A stretch of DNA of 64,000 nucleotides from positions 11,420,713-11,484,712 of the forward strand of contig OX621240.1 of NCBI GenBank assembly GCA_951640165.1, given 5' to 3'. Position numbers and translations under genes: made by a program. This document shows positions 54,350 through 63,439 of the stretch, piece by piece. A model generated the notes under the pieces. The model saw only the letters and a program-made list of their open reading frames with translations, searched no databases and was not told the DNA's origin. This stretch comes from Pseudoips prasinana (taxonomy: Eukaryota > Arthropoda > Insecta > Lepidoptera > Nolidae). Each line of letters starts with the position of its first letter. The first letter of the stretch is position 1.

Positions 54350-54645
54350 AAATAAAAAAAAAAAAAACCAGCTAAGTGTGAGCCGGACTCGCGCACTAAG
54401 GTTTCCGTCCCATTAGCTATAAAACTGGCAAAAATGTTGCGTTTGTGGTATAGGATTAAAAAAATATATTAATGTTATTCTGTTTTTTCGTTATCTTTGT
54501 TATGACGGCAATAGAAATACGTCATCAGTGAAAATGTCAACTGTCTAACTATAACGGTTACAGGCTGGTGACGGACGGATAGACAGACAGACACTGTAGT
54601 TTTAATAATAGGGTCCTTTACCCTTTGGGTACAGAACCTTAAAAA
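54350..54645 (+). mobile_element. CCAAGTGCGAGTCGG repeat, shorter copy
   Basis: AACCAGCTAAGTGTGAGCCG at the start, GACGGACGGATAGACAGACA inside and TTTGGGTACAGAACCTTAAA at the end. Confidence 0.6.
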
Positions 54646-54799
54646 TGAAAGGACGATCACTGAACAAGGGCCAATTACCTCTCAGCTCTGGTGATCTAGA
54701 TGAGGATGACGCTATTTTAATAGTCTCCGGAACACAGATAAGCTTGATATTCTCACATCTTTGTTTTTTTTTAAAGCCCCCGTATTAAGTTATTTCAAT

Positions 54800-54925
54800 C
54801 CCTGTGTCGCGAATACACAAACATATAATTGGCGGACACAAAGTACAGTTGTCCTGCGAGGGAATCGAACCCGAAACACGAAGTGGCGAGGTGGCTGTTA
54901 TAACCGTTGCACCGCACATGCAGAT
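54800..54925 (-). mobile_element. SINE family 4, head fragment
   Basis: The reverse complement holds GTGCGGTGCAACGGTTATAA and a B box GGTTCGATTCCC, then GCAGGACAACTGTACTTTGT. Same family as 57731-57948 and 58055-58215. Confidence 0.65.
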
Positions 54926-55139
54926 GATGTATACCTAGTTACGACACCAACATTAACCAATCAAACTGTCATTGTTGTAAAACTAAGCATTTTAATACTT
55001 AATACGTGGAAGTGCCTACATATAGTCATTCGCCAAGAACACCCATGTTTGCTGATGTAACAAGCCCCAAACTTTGACATAATATACATATTCTCTGTAT
55101 TTCCTCACTACCATGTTGTGATATTACACGTTTTTAAAC

Positions 55140-55550
55140 TATTTATTTTTAAATAGTTTAAAAACGTTTTCCCAAGTATAAAGGTGATTTTCCACCAGAG
55201 TTGCTAGGCGAGGCGAGGCGAGGAAAGAATTGAAATTTGTATTCAATCCTCTCCCAGAGCATCTTTGGTGGAAACAGTGTGGTTTGACGAGAATATGCGA
55301 GGCGTGAATTGAAATAAATCTTTGTGTAAAAATGAACCGTATTGCTTCCAATGTAGAGTATAAATTAACTCTTGTTATTCGTTGTGCGTGTGTATTGCAA
55401 CTCAAACAGCACTGTTATATGGTATTTGGTTTTATGATGGATGAGCCGAGGTGATCTGAGACGAGGAAATTAAATTCTGAAATAATATGTACGATAATAT
55501 TTAATACGAGTAGGGTGTAAGAGAAAAAAATATTTAATAACAAGATAAAG
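55140..55550. repeat. Imperfect inverted-repeat stretch, unclassified
   Basis: GATTTTCCACCAGAG (~55185) is opposed by CTTTGGTGGAAAC (~55263), with GAGGAAAGAATTGAA / ATTCAATCCTCTC also opposed and a triplicated GAGGC motif between. The 88-codon minus ORF over it is not convincing. Confidence 0.4.
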
Positions 55551-55551
55551 C

Positions 55552-56121
55552 AGTATTGTGGCCGACTGCCATTAAATACTCTTTTATACTACGGCCGACC
55601 TCGTCTTAGGAGGACGCGGACCTGGGCGGTTCCGACTGCACCAGTCTCGTGGACAGCCTCGACGACCCTAACTAGCCGCGGGTCGTCCTGCTTCGGCGTT
55701 CGCTGGTGCGCTCCGCCATCGACTGCCCGAGACCGTGCGCGAGCACGACGCTTCGCCACCCAGGGACAAGGGAGAGGCCTTCTTTATCAAGATAAAGGAT
55801 AACGAATGCAAATGCGATAAGGAGAACGTGAACGTCGCCGACCACATGCCTGAGAAGACCCGGCAGAGATGGTATTACGAGAGTGGTGGATGTAAGGACT
55901 ATGGCGGGGACGTTGCGACGACCTCTTAAGAAAATCATCTTATTATAAAAAGGGGAGGATGTGGCCGACTGCCATTAAATACTCTTTTATACTACGTTTT
56001 GTGTCTTTTCATAGTTTTTATTGTCTTGGACTTTTGGTTGCTAGGATACAAACAAATGTAATAAAAATTATAATGTGACGAGAAAATATTTTATTTTCGT
56101 AGAATTATCACTCACAAGTAT
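55552..56121 (+). mobile_element. BEL/Pao LTR retrotransposon remnant with intact target duplication
   Basis: AGTAT is duplicated at 55552-55556 and 56117-56121. The 5' LTR survives only as its first 36 bp (55557-55592, TGTGGCCGACTGCC...). The 3' LTR is complete at 55960-56116 (157 bp, TG...CA), preceded by the polypurine tract AAAAAGGGGAGGA. The internal 367 bp are the 3' end of pol. Confidence 0.85.
55593..55959 (+). pseudogene. BEL/Pao pol C-terminal fragment
   Basis: One plus frame near the end reads GRDGITRVVDVRTMAGTLRR then PLKKIILL and stops at TAA just before the polypurine tract. VVDVRT...LRRP is the hallmark C-terminus of BEL/Pao integrases. Upstream, another frame reads VADHMPEKTRQRW, matching the preceding part of the same domain, so a frameshift lies near 55865. 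The rest (55593-55730) is GC-rich and probably pol, but not readable in one frame. A 64-codon ORF (55735-55929) and an 88-codon antisense ORF are side products. Confidence 0.75.
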
Positions 56122-56124
56122 TAA

Positions 56125-56990
56125 TATGCTTAGAGCTTGTCCGGTCTTAGAAGTAAAATAAAACATGACAGGAAATTAATCATGATATTATAGGACTACC
56201 AGAAGTGAGAAGTGAAAAGGTAAAAGAAATGCTAAGTTTGTATTAGTGACTTTAAGTGAAAAATAAATGTAAAATATCACTTTTAGACCTATTATCTACA
56301 GTTGAACACGTAGAATACCAAGGATTTTTTTTATTATGTGCTGTGACTTTTACTACAGTTTGCTAGAACTGACATTTCGAGAAATTTTACAAATAAGTTT
56401 AAAAGTCTAAAAGTTTATGAAAGTCAAATTGTGTAGTAGGACTTACTATAAAAGTTCTGATAATTTAAGTCAAAAAAAAATTAAAGCAGGATTCCTACTG
56501 AGTTTTCTAGCAGTGTTTCTCAGTAGCTGCCACGTCAAGCACTGCACGGGAGGGAAAAAAATATTAACGATACCACGCAAATGTAATAGTTTTATGGAAT
56601 AAATTAATTTTGAATTTGATATGGCTCAACTTTCTACGCTGCGACTAAATCGGAAGCTTCAGTGATTAATGTACATATCTAATTAGGCTTGAGGTCTGTC
56701 TCGTTGATCTTCGGAGCTGAATTGGCTTTATTGAACTTGAGTTTTGGTCATGCGGTTTGTTGTTCATTACGCGTTCTATAGACTATCTAATGCTAGCAAT
56801 CTACGTGTGAATAAACAACCAAATACACTATGTTGCTGTAATATATTGTTGGTATAATATATGTATTAGATAGGTAGGTTAATATTTATATTAGTTTAGT
56901 TACCGCGTATTTTAATTGTAACGTAGTACATTCGACGACATTTATTATTCGAAAACACCTTGTAAAAATCAGTTCACAAAACCAATTTTA
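56125..56990. other. Intronic, no gene or classified repeat
   Basis: ORF 56417-56602 contains one hydrophobic stretch (GFLLSFLAVFLSSC) but has no Kozak-like, splice or family support. Confidence 0.4.
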
Positions 56991-56995
56991 ATCAT

Positions 56996-57298
56996 TTTTA
57001 GGGTTGCGTACCCAAAGGGTAAAACGGGACCCTATTACTAAGACTTCCCTGTCTGTCTGTCTATCTCTCTGTCCGTCTGTCAACAGGCTGTATCTCAAGA
57101 ACCATGATAGTTAGACGGTTAAAATTTTCACAGATGATGTATTTCTGTTGCCGCTATAATAACAAATAAACAACTAAAAATAAAATAAATATTTATAGGG
57201 GCTCCCATACAACGAACGTGAAATTTTTGCTCGTATTTATAGATAATGGTACGGAACCCTTCGTGCGCAAGTCCGACTCGCACTTGACCGGTTTTTAT
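56996..57298 (-). mobile_element. CCAAGTGCGAGTCGG repeat, minus-strand copy
   Basis: The reverse complement starts AAAAACCGGTCAAGTGCGAG, contains GACAGACGGACAGAGAGATA and ends TTTTACCCTTTGGGTACGCA. Confidence 0.65.
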
Positions 57299-57489
57299 GG
57301 TATTGCTAATACTTACAGAATGTTCAATTTCACATGTAAATATTGTTTAAATCTCTTGTCATAATATGGAGATGTTAAAGTCGGTTTAAAATCAAGTTAT
57401 TATTGTTTTCTGTAGACTCATACTAAGTATTCCATGTTTTCGAACACAACGAATGAACTCATTGTATAAACATAAGAAGCTATTAAATA

Positions 57490-57611
57490 GATGTTTTACT
57501 GAATCTGTATAAATTGATAAGCCCTTTACGTGGGTAGGTTTAAGTCATCACTATCTCTTTGTGATGACTTAAAGCTACCCTCGTAAAGGGCTACAGATTC
57601 AGTAAAACATC
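57490..57611. repeat. 122-bp foldback element
   Basis: Outer arms GATGTTTTACTGAATCTGT (57490-57508) and the complement at 57593-57611 are perfect. Inner arms AGCCCTTTACG, TAAGTCATCAC and their complements (57520-57551 / 57561-57592) pair with minor bulges, leaving a loop of ~9 nt (TATCTCTTT). Confidence 0.85.
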
Positions 57612-57730
57612 TTCAGTGAAATTAATGTACATACAGATTTTGATTTCGAGCATAATGTTAACACATATTAAACCTACATGAATAAATAACGCATTTTATA
57701 CAATTTAATTTCGAAGAAGAATTAATAATT

Positions 57731-57948
57731 TGGCGGCGCGTGTGGCACAGCGGCTAAGACAGTCGCCTTACCGCTTCGTGTCCCGGGTGCGATTCCCGGT
57801 AAGGACAACTATTTGTGTGACCCATAAATAGTAGTTCGGAGTTCGAATGTAATTTGTGTCCGTCTATTATATGTTTGTAAAGTACCCCGCAACACAAGGA
57901 TTAGACTCGCAGTGCGGGCGTGGTCATTAATAAAAATTTGTTTATTCA
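57731..57948 (+). mobile_element. tRNA-derived SINE, family 4 (best copy)
   Basis: Head GTGTGGCACAGCGGCTAAGA with a B box GGTGCGATTCCC, then GACAACTATTTGTGTGACCC, GTTCGGAGTTCGAATGTAAT and an AT-rich tail. Confidence 0.7.
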
Positions 57949-58054
57949 ATTTGAGCATTTGCTACTAGGTGCATATAAAATCGAGAGCTGAACGTTTTAT
58001 AGATTAACAACTGTGATTTTTTTAGGGTTTACTTCAAGATATGAAGCATGAGTT

Positions 58055-58215
58055 CCATTTCTAGGGTAGTTAATTCTTGTATCGTGTGAGGCTTTATGAA
58101 CACACAAGTCACGGACGCAAAGCACATAGTTCTCCTGTAAGGGGATCGAACCCGAAACATGAACGGGTGCAGAGGAGCGAGGTTAACTATCTTAACCACT
58201 GCGCCACACACCGTA
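58055..58215 (-). mobile_element. SINE family 4, partial
   Basis: The reverse complement holds GTGTGTGGCGCAGTGGTTAA, a B box GGTTCGATCCCC and CAGGAGAACTATGTGCTTTG. Confidence 0.65.
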
Positions 58216-58378
58216 GGTACACCATCAATAGTCAAGTAAGAACAGTTCCTAAGCTGATAGACGCCCCTTAATCTATGGAGACGATGAATGTTAAAACGAC
58301 GTAATTTTAAATGTGACAGTTTTCTCTTACCAAATTGCGGTGTGAGTACTTTGAAACCTATTATTTATGTACAGACAC

Positions 58379-58511
58379 CAGCTCATCAAGCTACCCCAAT
58401 CTGTCAAATTACCCCAATTGAAAGTGAGCCTTATGCTTATATGTGATAAAGTTGAAAATCTATAAAATAAATTTGACAGATTGGGGTAGCTGATTGTGCT
58501 GGCGTCTTTAC
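58379..58511. mobile_element. GTACAGACG MITE
   Basis: 133 bp, GTACAGACACCAGCTCATCA to GTGCTGGCGTCTTTAC. Confidence 0.88.
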
Positions 58512-58721
58512 CTTTATTTAGAAACTCGTCCGGTAGCTTTTTAAATGCATTTTATAAATGTATAAATCGTTAATTTGATCAAGAGTCTGTCTCCAAACCA
58601 CCCAACACATCCTAAGCTCGATGGAATAGGCACATTAATTAGACGGCTGAATATGAAAACCGCTTTAAATATAATTGCCATAATATAATCGCCACAAATT
58701 TCGGCCGGTAAGAAAACGTAC

Positions 58722-58886
58722 CCTCTTTAGCTAAATGGTGTCTCGGGGGAGAAGCTGATGGTTCATCTCTGTTGATGCTCGTAACATTCAAGGTGGTAGA
58801 CATGGAAGGCCGTTGAGGGGGCACAGCAGCCACTGCGGGAGCAGGAGGTACTGCTGATTCTCCCCACCACCGTTCGTTGGTTTCGT
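58722..58886 (-). CDS. Symmetric 165-nt exon encoding a Pro/Ala-rich glycosylated stalk
   Basis: The minus-strand acceptor CATCCTCTCTTGTTCTAG ends at 58887 and the donor G|GTACGT starts at 58721. The exon has 2 leading bases, 54 full codons and 1 trailing base, so both junctions are phase 1 and its length is a multiple of three. It reads ETNERWWGESAVPPAPAVAA, VPPQRPSMSTTLNVTSINRD, EPSASPPRHHLAKE. One N-glycosylation sequon (NVT) and high Pro/Ala/Ser content fit an extracellular juxtamembrane stalk. The trailing G plus the AT that opens the exon at 48504 gives GAT (Asp) and continues directly into QIDIMYIYIIGGV. Skipping it would keep frame. Reading through the donor adds 26 residues (including FVAIILWQLYL) before a stop. 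Confidence 0.65.
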
Positions 58887-58889
58887 CTA

Positions 58890-60175
58890 GAACAAGAGAG
58901 GATGATGTAATGGTTTGCATACAGGAAGATGATTATTATTATTGAGGATAATGTTATTCTACGACATTTAAGTATTTTACGATTTTTCGTTAAATTCAGA
59001 CGAAATTACATGTGGTAAAATTTGGTTAGGTTAGGTGGTAGTTAGGTTCGAAGGCTTCACGCCCCTGGAGGAGCGTATTTTTGGACGTATAGGTTTAACG
59101 GTGGTGTTTCTGGATTACAATCGTTACGAGTTCCGGGAGCCATTACTAAAAGCATCTAGAGGTTAGGCTGCCGTGGTGGCCTTAGGATTCCCATATACCC
59201 CGACACGACGTCTCCCCAAACGACGACGCCTTTAAAAAGATTTCCACCACGAATAAAACACATGTTGGTAATTAGGTTATGTAAATTTGTTTAAGTTTCG
59301 CGAGAATATCCATAGTATACCCCGTATTTAGATGCAATTAAATAATTATATAAATTTAAGTGTGTGTTCAAAATATCATAGTTGTCAAAAACAGTGCTGT
59401 ATAAATTATCTAAGATATATTTTTCCTTTTGCAACAGTACACGGATTGATGATATTTTTTATTTGTGCTATTTCGCTGTCAAATTTTGTTTTATATTGCT
59501 CTTATTTATTTTATGCAAGTGCTGGTTAAGTATATTACAGTTCGACTGGGTGAATACGTAACAAAAATGAATTTGTAGTCTTAAAAGGTAAGATAAAATT
59601 TTCTTGTTTTACCTACTGAGTTATATAAACTAAAAACCTTCCATTTTTCAGAGTTGCTCATAAATAACCTGCATGTAACATATACGTATTGTACAATTCG
59701 AATTATTTTTGAGTAACTCCAGATGACAGGCCAAATACATAATACGTCAAACAAAAAAATAAATAAAATAATAAGCCACTTCCAGTGTTACGGCATTCTT
59801 GGTTCCTAAATTAATCTTTTATATCGGGACCTTTTTTCTTTCATTACCGAAGCTTCATTCTATTTGATTAACTTCACGGTTCATCCGATTAATTCTTTAT
59901 GAATTAATTATTTACTTTTCAAAGAAAAATAACTTAAAGAAAAGAAAAAGAGAATATCTGACCACGCGCAAAATCGCTGTTAAACTTTTGTTAGATGGTC
60001 TTAAATTAAACTCTTTTCGAATAAAATTGAAGAACAACTCTGAAAAAAAATTATTATTTTCGAGACTGTTCAAAGAAATACACGAAAAATTTCAAAATGT
60101 AGTTAAATAGCTAGGTATATTGAGAAACAAAAATACCCGATTTAAATGAAAATCTAAAAAAAAACCCCACAGAGA
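58890..60175. other. No further exon seen; one GC-richer patch
   Basis: 59036-59255 (GAAGGCTTCACGCCCCTGGA, GCCGTGGTGGCCTTAGGATT, CCCCGACACGACGTCTCCCC) looks like a fragment of a GC-rich LINE ORF but has no open frame. The rest is AT-rich. Confidence 0.4.
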
Positions 60176-60180
60176 ATTAA

Positions 60181-61268
60181 GAGTTATTAGTTATAACTTC
60201 AGCAATTTCTTGCTGTTGAACTCTATAAGGGACATCAAACTACCGAGGCTAGAGTTTGTTTCATCTGTAATATCTGGGTTGTATAAAATAGAACAAAGTC
60301 TGTGTGAGTATAAGTGGTCGATTAGTTAACACTTATTAGTTATAGCTTTAGCAGTTTCTTAAGTGAACTCTATAAGGGATAATCAAACTATCGAGCTTAC
60401 AGTTCGTTTGTCTGCAATATCTGGGTTGTATAAAATAGAACAAAGTCTGTGTGAGTATAGGTGGCCGATTATTTAAAAGTTATTAGTTATAACTTTATCA
60501 GTTTATTACTGGTGAACTCTATAAGAGGCATCAAACTACCAAGCTTAGAGTTCGTTTGTCTGTAATATCTAGGTTGTATAAAATAGAAAAAAGTCTGTGT
60601 GAGTATAGGTGGTCGATTAGTTAAAAGTTATTAGTTATAGCTTTAGCAGTTTCTTACTGGTGAACTCTATGAGGGATAATCTAACTACCGAGGTTAGAGT
60701 TCGTTTCGTCTCTAATATCTGGTTTCTATGAAATAGAGCAAAGTCTGTATGAGTATAGATATACATCTGTAATATTTGGGTTGTATAAAATAGAACAAAG
60801 TATGTGTGAGTATAAGTGGTCGATTAGTTAGCACGTATTAGTTATAGCTTTAGCAGTTTCTTAAGTGAACTCTATAAGGGATAATCAAACTACCGAGCTT
60901 ACAGTTCGTTTGTCTGCAATATCTGGGTTGTATAAAATAGAACAAAGTCTGTATGAGTATAGGTGGTCGATTAGTTAAGAGATATTAGTTATAGCTTTAG
61001 CAGTTTCTTAAGTGAACTCTATAAGGGATAATCAAACTACCGAGCTTAGAGTTCGTTTGTCTGCAATATCTGGGTTGTATAAAATAGAAAAAAGTCTGTG
61101 TGAGTATAGGTGGTCGATTAATTAAGAGTTATTAATTATAGATTTAGCAGTTTTTACTGGTGAACTCTATAAGGGACATCAAACTACCGAGGCTAGAGTT
61201 CGTTTCTTCTGTAATATCTGGGTTGTATAAAATAGAAAAAAGTTAGTGTGAGTGTAGGTGGTCAATTA
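60181..61268. repeat. Satellite, ~148-bp unit, seven full copies plus one truncated
   Basis: The anchor ATATCTGGGTTGTATAAAAT recurs at about 60271, 60418, 60566, 60716, 60773, 60919, 61067 and 61214 (with point changes). Spacings are 147, 148, 150, 57, 146, 148 and 147 bp. Units also share GTTATAGCTTTAGCAGTTTC, GTGAACTCTATAAGGGA and GTCTGTGTGAGTATAGGTGG. Confidence 0.92.
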
Positions 61269-61269
61269 A

Positions 61270-62065
61270 TACCGACATTGAGCTTAACTTGCACAAGCAA
61301 GTTACAATATACAATATTAACAAAATATTGTATTTTATAACGAACTGCGAACCGGCGAGAGAACATACAGCTCATGTTTTCCGAAATAATCTAGGATATT
61401 GAGGGTTCCACTACGAATATCAATGGTTGCCGTACCATTCGTTGGGAGCACCATTACTGTTGTCAATATTCTTTAAAACTAGAACAAATTTATATACTAT
61501 GAACTCCTATTAAATTTTGCTCATTATTCCACCCGTTTACTAGGTTATATCCCACAACTCATGGAAAGAATGAAAAATCCAGTAACTTTTCACACGCCAT
61601 AAAATATACTTATTACATATTCCAGAGTCTAGCCTTGCAGGTAATGAGAGTTCGTAATTCGTGTCATTTCGTTAATACAGTGAGTCAGGACTTTATTTTA
61701 TTCTACAAAATACTTGCTGCTAATACGACAATTAGAAACAATATTCACACACTCATACCCTATAAAAACACTTTGGCCGTTGGATATAAGACTAAATGTC
61801 GAGATTAGACGACATAATGCGATTGCCTCAACTTTGTCTACAAGTTTCCTTGTAAGACCGAACTTAATAAACGTCGGTGAAGGCGAGTTGAACATTTCAA
61901 TGGGAGAAAAGCAATTGCCTTTGTAAATAAAACTTGTACCTTCAACAGATTAATAACTTTACTGACATTATTTCCATTAGTTGCCGGAGTAAGGTAAAAT
62001 TTTATATAACTGAACCAGCTGCTTATTATCCTTTGTATTCATAATATAATATTCTTCAAGGGGTA
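61270..62065. other. No supported gene
   Basis: Overlapping 65- and 70-codon ORFs on opposite strands (61698-61926) have no family signature. A (GTT)-(TATT) inverted patch near 61290-61335 is low complexity. Confidence 0.4.
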
Positions 62066-62067
62066 AG

Positions 62068-62207
62068 GTACAGACGCCAGCACATCAAGTTACCCCAATC
62101 TGTCAAATTTCCCCAATTGAAAGTGAACCTTATGCTTTTGTTATTAAGTTGAAAATCTATAAAAGAAATTTGACAGATTGGGGTAGCTGGATGTGCTGGC
62201 TTTTGTA
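62068..62207. mobile_element. GTACAGACG MITE
   Basis: 140 bp, GTACAGACGCCAGCACATCA at the left; right terminus decayed to GTGCTGGCTTTTGTAT. Confidence 0.88.
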
Positions 62208-62519
62208 TAACAAACATTTAAGGGGCTATTAATGGCCTAATTGAAACTTTTTCGCAAGTTTATTACTACACCCAAAAAAGCTGTCTGAAATTTGACTAAA
62301 TTATAAAGAATTTCATTAATCTTAAAACAAGATTCAATCTGTCAGAAAATAAAGTCTGAGTATCTTAAACATAATAATTTACATTAATTATTACAAAAAC
62401 AAAAATTATTTTCTTTAAAGTGTATTTTTATAACAATGAATTAATTAATTCACCTTCAACGTCGCATTTTGTCGTTCCGTCTTACGAAACAGACAACCTA
62501 TAAATACATTTTGAAAGTC

Positions 62520-62816
62520 ATAAAGTTTATTTTTATTTTATTTATTTATTATTAACCATTTATACATTATAGTAGTAAAAATATTAGACTTAAACTAGAT
62601 AATTAAACATAATCTCTTGACAATAACTTGATACGAGCTAGCTAAATATCATTTCTGTAATAAAATAAATTTTATAAATGTTTTCATACAAGATGTACCT
62701 AAATATCTAGGTTACTAGAAATAATATCTAATGTATACAACTATATTACTACAAACATGTTAAGACTATTTACAAGCGCTTTTTTAAAGTCTACGTGAAT
62801 AAAAACCTTTTTTATT
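62520..62816 (-). mobile_element. Uninterrupted copy of the repeat hit by R1 at 36.5 kb
   Basis: On the minus strand it reads TTATTCACGTAGACTTTAAA, AAAGCGCTTGTAAATAGTCT, TTAGGTACATCTTGTATGAA, AACATTTATAAAATTTATTT, then GATATTTAGCTAGCTCGTAT and ends in a TAATAATAAATAAATAAAAT tail. The tail suggests a LINE 3' UTR. It provides the empty-site comparison for the R1 insertion. Confidence 0.75.
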
Positions 62817-63030
62817 TTATTTATTTATTACATTACAAAAGTTGTTTCCGGTGTATCAAAAACCCAATCAGGTTTGTCCGTACACCAGTATTTAGGAAAT
62901 ATATGTATTCCATTAACCTTCACCTTGTTTTTGTTTAACTTTTTTAACGTTTACGGTTTATTTTATTTTGACCCGTACAGGGGAGCTATATATATGTATG
63001 TATACATATACAAGACAAGTTTAATAGGTT

Positions 63031-63310
63031 ATACGTGGCGGTGTAGCGCGTCGGGGATGTTCGCGGAGTCGTGCGTCGACGAGATCGCCGCGATCATGCG
63101 GAGGCGCTGCGCTTCCATGATGGAGCGCTTGCGCTTCTCCTCCAATGGCATCCTGAATGTGTTTTCTGATCGGTGGGACTCTCCCCTTTTATACAGGTGG
63201 GTAAGAGTCCAGACACCCTTAATATAATTAATGTAATTGATACTAACATTAGGCTAAGTTATACTAACATTATATGGATATTTTTCCGAAATAAATATTT
63301 GAATTTGAAA
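63031..63310 (+). pseudogene. C-terminus and 3' UTR of a CR1/Jockey-like LINE
   Basis: From ~63031 the frame reads GYTWRCSASGMFAESCVDEI, AAIMRRRCASMMERLRFSSN, then GILNVFSDRWDSPLLYRWVR, stopping at 63227. The FAES..E...MRRRCASMMERLR..SN.IL.V pattern is the extreme C-terminus of LINE endonuclease/RT ORFs common in Lepidoptera. It is followed by an ~85-bp 3' UTR with ATAAATATTTGAATTTGAAA. It is GC-rich (CGTCGGGGATGTTCGCGGAG) against an AT-rich background. The Met at 62874 lies outside the element. Confidence 0.65.
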
Positions 63311-63352
63311 AAAATTAGATTTCTTAAGTATAAACTTTATTAAATGACTATC

Positions 63353-63437
63353 GTGATCGGCGTTCAAATAGATGAATGTTAATTTTAACCTTAAGGTTAA
63401 TTACGAGTATAACCTTCATCTCTTTGAACGCCGATCA
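63353..63437. repeat. 85-bp hairpin
   Basis: GTGATCGGCGTTCAAATAGA pairs with the complement ending at 63437 (TCTTTGAACGCCGATCAC), with about 26 of 29 arm positions matching and an AATTTTAACCTTAAGGTTAA centre that is itself palindromic. Confidence 0.8.
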
Positions 63438-63439
63438 CA

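Larger units (their letters stand above)
48505..58721 (-). other. ~10.2-kb intron of the membrane-protein gene
   Basis: Bounded by donor G|GTACGT (58721-58716) and acceptor CTACAG (48510-48505) on the minus strand. It contains the Tc1 element, a GC-rich foldback, a MITE pair, SINEs, a BEL/Pao remnant and other repeats listed separately. No further exon with paired splice sites was seen inside. Confidence 0.6.

Noticed and set aside
55735..55929. 64-codon ORF as an independent gene
   Set aside because: Lies within the pol remnant; its end is out of frame with the recognisable VVDVRT...LRRP C-terminus.
56417..56602. Small secreted peptide gene (hydrophobic stretch then Cys residues)
   Set aside because: The hydrophobic stretch starts ~30 residues in, no cleavage-site pattern or promoter, and it lies in a repeat-rich intron.
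60181..61268. CRISPR or coding repeat array
   Set aside because: Whole ~148-bp units are repeated with no unique spacer and no open frame.
61698..61926. Opposed ORFs of 65 and 70 codons
   Set aside because: No splice sites, start context or family motif; similar length expected by chance in this amount of sequence.
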